From Delphinapterus leucas (taxonomy: Eukaryota > Chordata > Mammalia > Artiodactyla > Monodontidae), in the NCBI RefSeq assembly GCF_002288925.2, contig NW_022098000.1, positions 20,580,118-20,644,117 on the forward strand: DNA of 64,000 nucleotides, written 5' to 3'. The translations under genes and the position numbers were made by a program. Below the pieces are notes generated by a model. That model was not told the DNA's origin. It was given only the letters and a program-made list of their open reading frames with translations, and made no database searches. Each line of letters starts with the position of its first letter. Positions within the stretch are counted from its first letter, which is position 1. This document shows positions 11,291-22,287 of the stretch, one piece after another.

Positions 11291-12040
11291 ATAACTAGAA
11301 GTAGGTAGGATGGTTATAAAATGTACACTTATAGAAAATTCTTTTCCTGATTTTATGTGATTGTGTAGTCAGTCATGACACCAGTGCCCCAACAGGATTG
11401 AGGTAATTCATCTTAAAACAAACTATCATAACGCAAAGTCTTATGGTCCTCAAAAGTCTTCATCTCCATTAAACTTATTTTGGGGACTAAGCTGAAATTT
11501 CTTTAAAAAGCCCAGAGGATGTAGTAACCTTTTATTTCAAAAAGTGGTGGGAAATATGTCATCCAATCATCCAATGACCTCTTGTGGATGAATCTAACTG
11601 GTGAAAAATGCAGCCCACTGCTAAATACTTTCTAGAGTTTTGTCTTATACTGAATCTTTTTGACCTCAAAAACTCAATCCAAAATCTTAGCTCTTTTTCC
11701 GGTAACTCTCAAGATTCTTCTCTATGGTCTAATTTTACATACATGCAGAAAAAATAGATTTGAAATTCCCTGTGAATTTCAAATGTGCTGAAATCTGCTT
11801 CCTTCTTCTAACCTTTTGCCCTGAAGTGCTTTCCTAAAAATCACCATTTCCTAAAAGCTACTGGCATGGAAAGTTGCAGTTGTTATATTTCCTGAAAATA
11901 TTTTTTTTTAGCAAATGTAAGAAAACAAACCTCAATTTATTCTGAGAAGCAATACCTTGCCTGTTGATGTCTGATAACCATAACATTAAGGTTTCTTCAA
12001 GAGATGATACAAGTTGATGTCAAACATGGAATATCTGTGT
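11291..12040. other. Single-copy non-coding stretch
   Basis: Nothing recognisable; AT-rich. Confidence 0.45.
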
Positions 12041-12113
12041 GAGAATGCGTGTTTATGTGTGAGTGTGTTGTGTGTTTGTGAATGTATATGTGTAAATGTG
12101 TGTGTGTGTGTAT
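12041..12113. repeat. TG-rich microsatellite
   Basis: Interrupted (TG)n, purest at 12096-12111. Produces a cysteine/valine-rich false reading frame on the plus strand. Confidence 0.8.
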
Positions 12114-12374
12114 CCAGATGTGTATTAACACTCAGGTACCTGTGCAGATCTATGGCTATACTTACTACCTCTGTCACCTCTGCTTTTGACCAGTCCAGTT
12201 TCCCTATCACCTCCTCCTATTCTTTACACTTTCTCCCATATCCCCCATGAAATGATAACAAAAAAATGAAAGCTATAAGATAGATAGACCGTTCTCCTAC
12301 AAACTCCATTTTAGAAAAAAATAAGTGAGGCTCAAAAAGAAGAAGCTAGTGCTGGATTGGGAAACAGAAGTAGT

Positions 12375-12600
12375 AATTGTCCTTTATGGAGGCAAGCACT
12401 GTTCTGAAAGCTTCATCTGGAGGAACTCATGTACTCATCAAGACAGTATTACCAGGTGGCATTATTAGTTTCCCTATTTTGTAGATGAGGAAACCGAGGA
12501 ACAGAATTGTGAGTAACCTTTAAAAGCCACACATGGTCTAAGGGATGGAGTCCAGATTGAAGGTCAGGATCTGAATGTATGAATACTAATCCCATGCTTA
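12375..12600 (-). mobile_element. MIR SINE, antisense
   Basis: 'tttgtagatgaggaaaccga' (12479) with the upstream 'gcaagcactgttctgaaagc' block are diagnostic MIR segments in reverse order. Confidence 0.75.
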
Positions 12601-13540
12601 TAACCTCTCCATTCAGAAACCATGCTAACATGTTTTTTTTTTCCACTATATCAATCCGCTTTATGTAAATCTAGACAGATCTGTACTTTTTAGCCCCAGA
12701 TGTTGACTATCTGTGTTTAATCTTGAGAAGGATTCTGAAACACTGCCACATACTTCTTTTCTATATTTTATGGGTTCACAAAAGCATATTATGGATATAA
12801 GAGCTTTTCTATAATACTAGCTAAAATGTCAATCCTAATACTTAACCCTAATCAACATAGTATAAATATAGCTTATGTGTTTCTACCAAGGACATATACG
12901 TATTTTACCTGTGATACCCCATAAACCCACAATCTACAAAGTCTAAAATTGTACTGTAAATGCCTTTGTAGAGTAATAGACACAATCATAGGTGGTGTAA
13001 ATTTCCAATTTGAAGTCTCTGTATAACTCTGTATATAACAAAAGTCTGAGAACAATAAACATTATTTGGAGAAAAAAGATGATTTCAGTATGATGAAAGG
13101 TAGCTTCATTCTATTAACATACAATATTACGCACATATCATTAAATCCTTTATTTGTGTTCCCAAAACTAACCTTTCTTCACATCTCCCAGAGTCATCCA
13201 TATCTCGGCTAAGACAAATATTTGTTATTTGATCCTAACATAATTTATACACTGGCATCTCAAAACACAAATTTCTATGCCGTAGAATTAAGTATGAGAT
13301 ACTTTTTTTTTAAAACAATTTGATGAGGGTGGGAAAAGAGGGTGTATATTACTCAAGAAGCCAAAGGAACATATGATACCACTATGTTTAGTTTAGGATC
13401 TACAAAGGGACACTGAATAACTCCTGTTAATCACATCACTATTAGTAAAACTGATCCCAATTCTCTGACCAGAGATAGAAGACCAGAACTCATAGTCCTA
13501 GTAAGTTAATGTGAGTGGAGAAAAGAGGAAATCCTCTAAG
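12601..13540. other. Single-copy AT-rich stretch
   Basis: No gene, RNA or interspersed repeat that I can name. Confidence 0.45.
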
Positions 13541-13757
13541 TCAGTAGCTGGCAAATGTTTTCTTTAAAGGGCCAGACAGTAAATATTTTAGTATTTGCAG
13601 GCCATCTGGTCTGATGTAACCACTCACCTCTACCATTATAGTCAAAAACAGCCAAAGACAATACATAAATGAATGGGCGTGGCTGTATTCCAACAAACTT
13701 TTTTTTTTTTTTTTTTTTACAAAAATAGGCTCTAGGCCATCTTGGGCTAGTTTACTT
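13541..13757 (+). mobile_element. MER20-like hAT-Charlie DNA transposon
   Basis: Blocks in order: 'ctggcaaatgttttctttaa', 'agggccagacagtaaatatt' (13569), 'tttgcaggccatctggtct', 'gaatgggcgtggctgtattc' (13672) and a terminal 'gggctagtttact' resembling the reverse complement of the start. The length of about 217 bp fits MER20. The poly(T) at 13699-13718 is an expansion of the family's A/T-rich segment. MER20 copies are known to act as hormone-responsive regulatory DNA in placental endometrium; whether this one does is unknown. Confidence 0.75.
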
Positions 13758-14194
13758 ATCTTGCCTTAAGTTATAGGTTCACTATTCAATTCATTTCAAC
13801 ACGTATTAAATAAGTTCCCAAATTGTGTAAAGTATTATGTGGAATATAAGAAAAAAATGTATGACAACTTTACCACATTCAATAATTTTATATATTTTTT
13901 TGGATGGAGTATGATGCCTTGGGGGAAGAATTAGGTAAGAAGCAATTGTGAGATCACATGCAAAACAAAAGAGTTTATGAAGTATGCTCTCTTAACGTGA
14001 CTGCTATAAGATCATAGATGTAAAAAATGGATGGGGTCCTCAAGTTCATCCCCCATTCATTCAGTCACTTATCAAATACTGAGGAGTGTTTGTGTGCAAT
14101 GCACACTGGAAGGCTTAGGGTGACGATGAACACCTCATTGGGTAGCAGAATAGAGGTGAGCCCAAGATCAAAGGATATGACTTATCGTAAAGGC
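13758..14194. other. Single-copy non-coding stretch
   Basis: Nothing recognised. Confidence 0.4.
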
Positions 14195-14310
14195 ATCATG
14201 TGGTCCAGACCCTGCCTTCCTATAGGCTCATTATTTTTATTATTCCCATTTTGCAGTTGAGGAAGATCAGGTTCAGAGACTTTTGCAAAGTCACCTATTG
14301 AAGGAAGTTA
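14195..14310 (-). mobile_element. MIR SINE fragment, antisense
   Basis: 'cccattttgcagttgaggaa' (14245) followed by 'ttttgcaaagtcacctattg' matches the MIR core in reverse. Confidence 0.6.
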
Positions 14311-14535
14311 CTCCAGATTCTTAAAGAGAAAGACAATTTTCTCTTCCCCAGGCAGCCATCTCACACTTACCTTCCAGCTGGACTCTGGCTCTGTGAGTGG
14401 CTCTCATCTGCACTATCATAGTGCAGACCTATAAGTAAGGATGCTTAACCTTTTCTTACCTGCATCCTGAAATCGATGCTTTTTGTTCTGGAAATACTGG
14501 TCCCTTTGCTATTCATCTTTAGTTTTGCTGGTTGG

Positions 14536-14792
14536 TTTTTTTTTTTTTTAATTTTTATTTGAGTATAGTTGATTTATAATGTTATGTTAGTTTCAGGTGT
14601 ACAGCAAAGTGAATCAGTTATACATATATCCACTCTTTTTTTTTTTTTTTTTAGATTCTTTTCCCATATAGGCCATTACAGAGTATTTAATAGAGTTCTC
14701 TGTGCTATACAGCAGGTTCTTATTAGTTATCTATTTTATGTATGGTAGTGTGTGCATGTCAGTCCCAATCTCCCAGTTTATCCCTCTCCCCC
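14536..14792 (-). mobile_element. LINE-1 3' UTR tail, antisense
   Basis: Poly(T) at 14536-14549, then 'gagtatagttgatttataat', 'gtttcaggtgtacagcaaag', 'ctgtgctatacagcaggttc' and 'ccaatctcccagtttatccc': a full L1 3' UTR end in reverse. A second T-run at 14636-14652 is internal. GGTTGG at 14530-14535 and 14793-14798 may be the target-site duplication. Confidence 0.88.
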
Positions 14793-16080
14793 GGTTGGGT
14801 CTTTTTAGTTGTGAAATTATTTACTAATTGATGGGGATCAGAATCTCCAAGTGTTGTCCTCATGATCCACCCCACAGACCCACTTCCTCACCTCTAACCC
14901 TGCATAAAGAGACACACACTGAATTGCCAATATCTCTAACGCTCCCTGGATTGGCTGGAGAAAGAGCCACCTGAACTCCCTAGCAAATTACCCTTTCTAT
15001 ACTTTTACTTCACACATTTACTTTGACTTTTAAGTCTGTGGTTTAAGAAAAGCCATATCTGCACACTTCTGATTTGCACTTTATTCATTTTTAGTGCCAC
15101 TGAGTGATATTTTAGTGTCATAGGAGAAAAAGGAATAAGTTAAAACCAGGCATAAAAGATCCACCCTGAAAATAACTATCAACACATTTTCTGGGCTCTA
15201 AACCCACTCTCCACTTCTTCCTCCCGGACTCTGATCAGTGACGGGTTTGTAAGCTGCTTGGGGGCCCCCATAAGCCACGACACAAACTAAAAGACAATCT
15301 GGCTACTTTTACCTACTCATTGAATGAGAGGCATTTAGTTTTTAGTTGGACAGGTAGGAAGATGATAGGAAGCTCTAAAAACACTCGTCCAGCCTCAGAG
15401 CCACAACCTTGTGTCACCAGGAGGGAGCAGAGAGGAAATATCACCATCAGTCTGCCATCCAAAGCAGAAAATCCGGAAGGGCTGATATCTGCCTGGGAAA
15501 CTCACTTCCAAGAAAGCCTTGGAGAAAGACCTTACCTCTACCTGAGGTCCCAACCCCACTTCTATCACAATAACCCCAAGGAAATATAAAATGATGAAGA
15601 AGGACAGAGTTCACTCATTTAATATACTTTCCTCTCTTGAAAGTTCGATATCCTCTTTCTTGGGGCATGGAGGCCGGATATTCTTTTGGTCTTTGGTCTC
15701 ATTCCGAGTGTGTGAGTGTTCACGAACATCAGAGGCTACTTTGAAGAGAGTGGATGTGGAAAATAGCAAGATAATTCAAACTGCACCTCACACTATGTCA
15801 AAGCCTTAAACTGACCACATTCCCTCGTAGCATGGCTCAAGTGATAAAACGTAAAATTGAAGGAAATTTATAAAAACCTGTCCTCATGCCTGTATAATCA
15901 CAACGCCAAATTAACACTGAATGACTAGAAAACAAACATCTAGAGTATTTTTCACTTTTGGTTATTCTCAGCACATATCATTAGTTGTGATAAAGGGCAA
16001 AAGAAGTTGAAGAGAATCAGATAGTGATTTAATTCCCATCTTTAAAAAGAAAGAAGGGTTGGAATGAGAAGAGATTTTGA

Positions 16081-16109
16081 TTTTCGTTTTCGTTTCAGTT
16101 TCTGAAACT
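16081..16109 (-). promoter_or_regulatory. ISRE/IRF-like motif cluster with palindrome
   Basis: On the minus strand the sequence reads GAAACTGAAACGAAAACG, matching the IRF/ISRE pattern of GAAA repeats every six bases. On the plus strand it abuts the perfect palindrome AGTTTCTGAAACT (16097-16109). No promoter or gene is visible nearby, so any role is inferred. Confidence 0.35.
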
Positions 16110-17292
16110 CCTGTAATTATGTGCAATTACCTATTATGTCTGAAATTGGTTCTCGAAGACGTAGAACCTACTTTGTGTTCTTAAAACAAAACTGTACAAA
16201 ATATGCAATTTAAGAAGGGAACAGTTTGAGTGGGGAGAAAAATGAAGCTACAGCTGTAGGATTTTCTTATGCTTTTCATACGAAATCACAAGACCCATTA
16301 AATTATTTATCCTACAGACAGGCGTTGTACTGCAAACGTTGAATACAATTGCAGATTCCAGGAAAAGAAACGTGTGCATTTTAATGACCTCTGATTTAAA
16401 CAATCCTTAATTTCATTAGCCTTAACTTCTTTTCTTCAAGGAATAAGAGTTCAGTTTTGGCACAGGGATGCGAATGACACTGATTTTTTTTTTTCTTTCC
16501 TTAAAGAAGCAGGCTACTGAGTATTAAGCCACGTAGGAGCACATGTCCACACATACGTGCAAAGTACATACACATGCGTGGCGATCTGCAGTATGCCCCC
16601 AAAGAATTCACAGTGCACCTAGCATATTCCTGGCTCTTCATGAATGCATATAGATTGGCTTTACTCTATTTCACTTCCATTGTTTCTCCTGCTACTGTTA
16701 CAAATGAAGAAATACTCCAGGAGTCTGGCTTAAAAAGCAGATTCTTGTTCCCAGATGAAGAAAACGTAAATTTACCAAAGGTCGGGTCACATGGGGGAAA
16801 GCTCTCTCTCAAGTCATAGTTTTGGGTTCATTTGAAAAATCTGGGTCTTGCCATCCTCTGTAGTTAAAACTCTTCTGTCTTAAGATTTGTCGGTGCAGTA
16901 GTGAACGCATTTTCAGAATGTTTCTTTGCAGCAGCCATTGGAAATCTCTAACTCTGCCTCGGGCAGGATGCCGTGGCTGCTGTATTTTTGGGGTCTATTC
17001 TCCCCATGATAAATGAGCTTAACTTCAAAGATAAGTTACAACAACTCTCGGAGGGGAAACCCTTATTACTGTTCATATACGTTAGTCTCTATCACTGCAT
17101 TTCAAATACTGTTGCATGGAAAAGGAACCATACAAGACTGTTTACGTGTTCCTTTGTCAATAGAGTAAGGGTATGCATATGTAGAATTTAACTGAAATCT
17201 TGGGTAATTATTTCTTCCCTAAATTCTAGCTATTTTCTTTGTGTGTGGGGAAATGGGGATATTGAATTCTATACAATCCAATGACACCACCC

Positions 17293-17330
17293 GTGTGTGT
17301 GTGTGTGTGTGCGTGTGTGTCTGTGTGTGT
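17293..17330. repeat. (TG)n microsatellite
   Basis: About 38 bases of GT repeat with two interruptions (GCGT and CTGT). Confidence 0.85.
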
Positions 17331-19544
17331 ATGAACAAAACTCAACCTTATGGTGCTAAAAGTATTATTTTACTATCTGATGCAATCAGTATTATGCAGA
17401 ATTGGCCCAATTCAGAGACTCCTTAAAGTGAGTTTTTTTTTTTATTTCATTCAAATGCTACATGATCTTTAAAACAATATGTGATTTTAATGCGATTTTG
17501 ACTATTTCAGATTTCATAGTTTATTTCTTCCTTTCAAAGCCCTTCTTATTCCCATTTTTATACTGTAGCCCTTTCTCTAAAGCTATGTTTCCTGAAGTTG
17601 TTTCTGAATGAGCATCTAAAAGAAAAAGTGAAACTTGTAGTTTGGGGAGTTTGGGTTTCCCAGTTCCTGAGTTCACCCCTCTCCCACCGTGCCTCAGCGC
17701 TTCTGGGCACAGGGTGTTTGTCGTCCTGGCTAATGAATGTTTCTCCTCTTCCTGGGTTGTTAGCAACATCTAGATGGATGGGTGTGTGCGGAGTGGAGCC
17801 TGGCCCCTTCTCCTCTGAAAGGGTTAAAGTGAAAAGGGGGCTTGTTGAAACTGGGGAGTTGGGAGGGTGGGGGGAGGAGGGAAGGCAAAAGGAAAAAGAA
17901 AAGGTTAGTGTTTTCTGTCCATTAAAGAGAGTATTCTGTTCTGAAACCGAATTGGTCATGCATTCCAGAAGCGTTTCCTGGTAGAGCGGGGTCTGACCGG
18001 AGCACCTGCTTTGCTATATTGTACTAGGTCTGCGTTGCTCTCCTCCGGCCCCTTCCTTTATATGAAGGGGAATCTGTCACTTATTACAGACAGATTGCTC
18101 GTGGGCCCAGAATGGCTGTGCGCCACCGAGGGATAGGGAAACACTACGACAGCCTGCATCTCCATCCAAGCCATCCTGCACACAGAGCTTTGTTTTTCCT
18201 CTCTTAAAAAATATTGACGTGAATTCCTAATGACATCACGTTGAAGTCCACCAACAAATGAAACCATCTGAACCCGGGGTACGGATGGGTTCATATCCCA
18301 AGCTAAAGAGTAAGAAATACAAAGAAAAGGTGGGAGTTAGGGGTTCAGCCTTTCCGGAGCTGGAAGAAAAGGGGGCATCGTAGCCGGCGTGCATGCCGCA
18401 GGTGGAATCTGTTAGCTCCGTAACACTGGAGGTGAAACATAGGACTTGTTCTGTGAATCCTGGGAGGAATTCCCTGGTGTCCCAGCTGTGTTTTTCTGCA
18501 CCAAGTACCTCTGTGGATTTATGTCCTGGACAACACCAGCACGGAGGAAGGACACCTTATCCAGAAATGATGTCATAGCCTTACTGCTGCATATTTCAAC
18601 TGGTTATTTTTTTAAAGTAATGCTGCTTAAGAGACACACACATTGTGTATAACTTTTTTAATGCATGCTTTTTTAAGGGATTAGTTGGTTCTTTTCATCT
18701 AGTTATTTTTGTTTTCTTCTTCATTGAAGAAGCGCATAATGAACAGAAGAAGAAAACTAGGTTGTTGGTTTTTTTTTATCATTGCATTCTTTTTAATGTG
18801 TGTACATCGAAGGAACTCACTGTGATAAAATCCAGTTGTGGAGAATACACATTGCCCTGTGGCTGTCTGTTCAGATTAATGAAAGGTGGCCTTTGTAACC
18901 AAATCTTCCAATCCCAGGGTCACCCTCTCTGGCCCTCTAGAACTGTCCTGCTGAACATGAGACAGAAAGACAAACCTTAAATATGTTGGACTTTGACATC
19001 TTGGCTAATGTCTCTGGATAGATGTTAATTACAAGAAAAAAAATGATAGTAGAAATGTATATGGTATAGAAGATGTCTATTAAAACTCAATGGTTTTTTA
19101 ATCTTAATTTTTTGTCAAAAGATTTGGTTAGGAAGAGCACAGGCAAAAACTTACGCAGAGCACCCCTACCCCCTTGTGGCAATGGCACTTGTAAAGTGGA
19201 AATTTCATCCTTTTTTAGAACTGTTGAGACTTTTGTACTCAGAAGCACCTGACTTAGACCTTAAGGCACCGCCAATTCTGCTGAAGACTGGAACATATAA
19301 AAAGATAGATGACTGCCCAGCTCTCAGGGAGAAGCGAACGGGTCTAAGAGATTTTGCTTTTTGACTATTTTGGTTTAAGTTGCAACACATTAAAATGTAT
19401 ATAGCATATTTAATCATTGGGCATCCTGGCTAAAGATAAAGACCTCACTATTTAGTTAACCTTAAATATTTGTTATCCTAATCAAAATAAATAAAAACTT
19501 CATAGTTTATAAAAAGTTATTATAACCATTAACTAATGTGATGC

Positions 19545-19640
19545 TTCCCATCACTCCAGAGGGTAGTTTGTAGTTGTTCTTATTTTGCAGATGAAGAAAC
19601 TAGAGCTCAGAAATATAAAGAGACTTGCCTAAGCTGACAT
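19545..19640 (-). mobile_element. MIR SINE fragment, antisense
   Basis: 'ttattttgcagatgaagaaa' (19580) plus 'agagacttgcctaagctgac' are the MIR core in reverse. Confidence 0.65.
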
Positions 19641-19839
19641 GACACTCATCAGAACCATCACAGGGTAACACATTTGGTCAAGGAGAAAGCCATGAATTGA
19701 ACCCACTTTTTCAAAAACTAAACCTGGGATTTTGTGGTGTATCACCTGTACTTCATAACTTAAAAATTTCCCGTCCGTTTATGGCCTAAACTACACAATT
19801 TTGCACATTGAGCTCTTATACATTGTGCTCTACACCTTC

Positions 19840-20020
19840 TTCATCCACAAGGTCTTCATCTACTTCTCTGCCCAAATTCCTGCTCATCCTTGAAAACTCT
19901 GATGAAATGTCACCTCCTCCATGAAGCCTTTTCTGATTCTCATAAGCAGTCATTCATTTTCCCCTCTGTATTCTCTCTGCACTCCATTCATTCCTCGAAT
20001 TTAGCAGTTACCATGTTATA
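19840..20020 (+). mobile_element. L2 LINE 3' region, left part
   Basis: 'gatgaaatgtcacctcctcc' with 'atgaagccttttctgattct' (19921) are L2 3' blocks. It continues after the inserted L1 at 20151. Confidence 0.8.
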
Positions 20021-20036
20021 TTGGCATTACCATTTT
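20021..20036. repeat. Target-site duplication, left copy
   Basis: TTGGCATTACCATTTT, repeated exactly at 20151-20166, brackets a 114-bp L1 fragment. Confidence 0.92.
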
Positions 20037-20150
20037 TTTTTGAATTTTTGAATTTTATTTATTTTTTTATACAGCAGGTTCTTATTAGTTATCTGTTTTA
20101 TACATATTAGTGTATATATGTCAATCCCAATCTCCCAATTCATCCCACCG
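20037..20150 (-). mobile_element. Short LINE-1 with early 3' end, antisense
   Basis: Reverse complement of a small L1 3' UTR segment ending at 'cctgctgtata' followed by an A-rich tail (plus-strand T-rich 20037-20069). It lacks the distal 3' UTR blocks present in the L1 tail at 14536-14792, so its RNA was polyadenylated further upstream or it belongs to another subfamily. Perfect 16-bp target-site duplication; inserted into L2. Confidence 0.9.
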
Positions 20151-20275
20151 TTGGCATTACCATTTTAACTCATCTATATCTACCTTTAGCCTGTGAGTTC
20201 CTTCTGGGAGAGGTCTTATCTCATCAATGTCTGTGTCCCAACATTTACTATGGAACATGGCACATAGTATCTGTC
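20151..20275 (+). mobile_element. L2 LINE 3' region, right part
   Basis: 'cctgtgagttccttctggga' and 'aacatggcacatagtatctg' are the terminal L2 blocks, continuing the element split by the L1 insertion. The first 16 bases are the right copy of the target-site duplication. Confidence 0.8.
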
Positions 20276-20464
20276 AGGAGATATTTGGGGCTCCATGTGA
20301 TAAACTGAGTCATCCTTACTGATAAGTAAGCCCCTTGTCTATAATGTCAGTGTCTGGGAACTCTAAAGAGGCCTGTCTGTGAATAAGCTCCAGGATTCCT
20401 TCTCAGATGCCAATCGGTTCCCCCTTGCTTTCCATCCTTAATGTAACATATACCAGTTACCTAA

Positions 20465-21245
20465 CATGGCTCTGGCTTCAATTTATTCATTCACGTAATA
20501 ATTCAGCAAATATTGAGTATTTGCTCTAGGGTAGGTGCTATGCTAGGTGCTGGGAATACAGAGGTTAAAAAGATAAAAGAAAGAAATAGCTTCTGACCTC
20601 AAGAAACTCACAGGATAACAGCAAAGACAGCAAGCAAATAAACATGATGGTGGGGATATGCACGATCATGGGCATAGTTTTCTGTGAACGGCAATTCTAA
20701 GGGTCAGGAGATAGCTGGGAGGATAAATTTATAAAGTTTCCTGGAAGAGATCATACCTGAGTAGTATTTCGAGTAGGCGTCAACTGCACAGGGACTGTGA
20801 ATGGAGCAAGGGGAGGTGCAGGAACAAGGGTTTGAGTAAGAAAATACATAGAGATTGTGAGAAAACACAGCACGTTCAAGGTATTTCAAGAAGTTAGGTA
20901 TGGCCGTTATGGTATTAAGGAGGAAGACAGTGAATGATGAAGCTGGTGAAGGTGGCAGGAAGCCCACTATGAAATACTTTGAAAGTCCTACAAAAATATT
21001 ATCCTAGAAATAAAAAGCAGTGAGGAGCTACTGAAGGATATTAAGGAGGTTGAGTATTGTGATCACATTCGCTTTTTCTTTAAAGAAACTTCACATTGAT
21101 AGAAGTGTGAAGAACACCAGAATGAGTCAGACTTGGAGGAAGAGATGCTGGTGAATTAAGGATAAAATTGGAGGCGAGGAAACCTTTGGGATGTTACACC
21201 GACTGAGGCAACAATCCAGGTAATAATTGATGAGGGAGAAAACTA
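20465..21245 (-). mobile_element. L2 LINE, longer antisense segment
   Basis: Antisense L2 from its 3' end inward: 'tattgagtatttgctctagg', 'taggtgctgggaatacagag' (20546), 'cctggaagagatcatacctg' and 'ggcaacaatccaggtaataa' (21208), spanning about 780 bp in the expected order. No intact coding sequence. Confidence 0.8.
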
Positions 21246-21519
21246 AGAGCATGGGAGTTCTTAAACATATTTTTAAGATCTAATTTATATAGAGGAGGTT
21301 CCTGGGAAAAAATGCTAGCAGAAGAAATAAATATAGAGGGAGAAGTGAGAAAACAACAGAAGACCCACTCCCTCAAAATAAGCCTGAAAACCAAAGTTCC
21401 GAAGTTTCATCATTTAGATGAAAAATTAAGTACTAATAAACAGTAAATTAAACCCAGACAGATGACAAAGACTTCAAAAATATATATATGTATATGTATA
21501 TGTTTGGGATTTTCTTCTT

Positions 21520-21720
21520 TTTTAAGTGTACTAGTCAGTAAATTTTAATATATTCACAGAGTTGTACAATCATCCCCACCATCTAAACCCAGGACACTCT
21601 AGTCACCAAAAAAAAGAAATTCTATACCATCAGCAGCCACTCCCATTCCCCGCTCCTTCCAGCCCTGCAACCACTAACCTATTTTCTGTCTCTATGGGTT
21701 TGCTTCTTCTTGGGATTTTC
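21520..21720 (-). mobile_element. Old LINE-1 (L1M-type) 3' UTR, antisense
   Basis: 'atattcacagagttgtacaa', 'caccatctaaacccaggaca', 'agcagccactcccattcccc' and 'gcaaccactaacctattttc' are the reversed L1M 3' UTR in order. An AT repeat (21479-21502) precedes it. Confidence 0.75.
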
Positions 21721-22028
21721 AAAGAGACAAGTGAAAGTATAACTTCCGTTTAAAAACACAAGAAACGTATCAAAACCTACCTATCAAAAATAGGTACAAA
21801 TTAAATGAAAACAAATATGAAAGGGACCAACTGGAAATTTTGCAAGTGAAAAGTATAGTCATTGAACTAAAAAAATAAAATTCAATAAATGAAATAAATT
21901 CTGGATCCAAATAGTTAAAGAAAGCTTAAGTGACTGAAGTATTAGCACAGAACCCAGCACCAAGAGACTTCCACCAGCATATAAAGTCCAAGAGTTTTTT
22001 GTTTAAGGAGGGTGAGAGTTTCTTACTT

Positions 22029-22046
22029 AAAAACCGACTAGTCCTG
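22029..22046. repeat. Target-site duplication, left copy
   Basis: AAAAACCGACTAGTCCTG, exact 18-bp copy at 22270-22287. Confidence 0.95.
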
Positions 22047-22269
22047 GGACTTCCCTGGTGGTGCAGTGGTTAAGAGTCCGCCTACCAATGCAGTGGACGC
22101 AGGTTTGAGCCCTGGTCTGGGAAGATCCCACATGCCGCAGAGCAACTAAGCCCGTGCGCCCCAACTACTGAGCCTGCGCTCTAGAGCTAATGAGCCACGA
22201 TTTCTGAGCCCTCGTGCTGCAGCTACTGAAGTGCCCGTGCTAAATCAATCAATCAATCAATCAATAAAT
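22047..22269 (+). mobile_element. CHR-type SINE with (AATC)n tail
   Basis: The head is 'ggacttccctggtggtgcag' with the A box TGGTGCAGTGG. The B box (GGTTTGAGCCC) has lost CpG bases. The tail is a tetranucleotide AATC run at about 22235-22262. The exact 18-bp target-site duplication shows an L1-type insertion. Confidence 0.95.
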
Positions 22270-22287
22270 AAAAACCGACTAGTCCTG

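Larger units (their letters stand above)
14799..19544. other. Long single-copy stretch (4.7 kb)
   Basis: No interspersed repeat or exon recognised. It contains an ISRE-like motif cluster (16081-16109), a TG microsatellite (17293-17330) and a moderately GC- and CpG-richer part around 17.6-18.6 kb with two CRE/AP-1-like sites (TGACATCA near 18231, ATGATGTCAT near 18567). Reading frames at 17598-17984 and 18645-18980 are open but resemble no protein I know and lack splice or codon evidence. Confidence 0.45.

Noticed and set aside
12014..12250. Cysteine/valine-rich frame resembling a small secreted protein
   Set aside because: Encoded by a TG microsatellite.
17598..17984. 128-codon plus-strand frame
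   Set aside because: An equally long frame lies on the opposite strand; no domain, Kozak or splice evidence.
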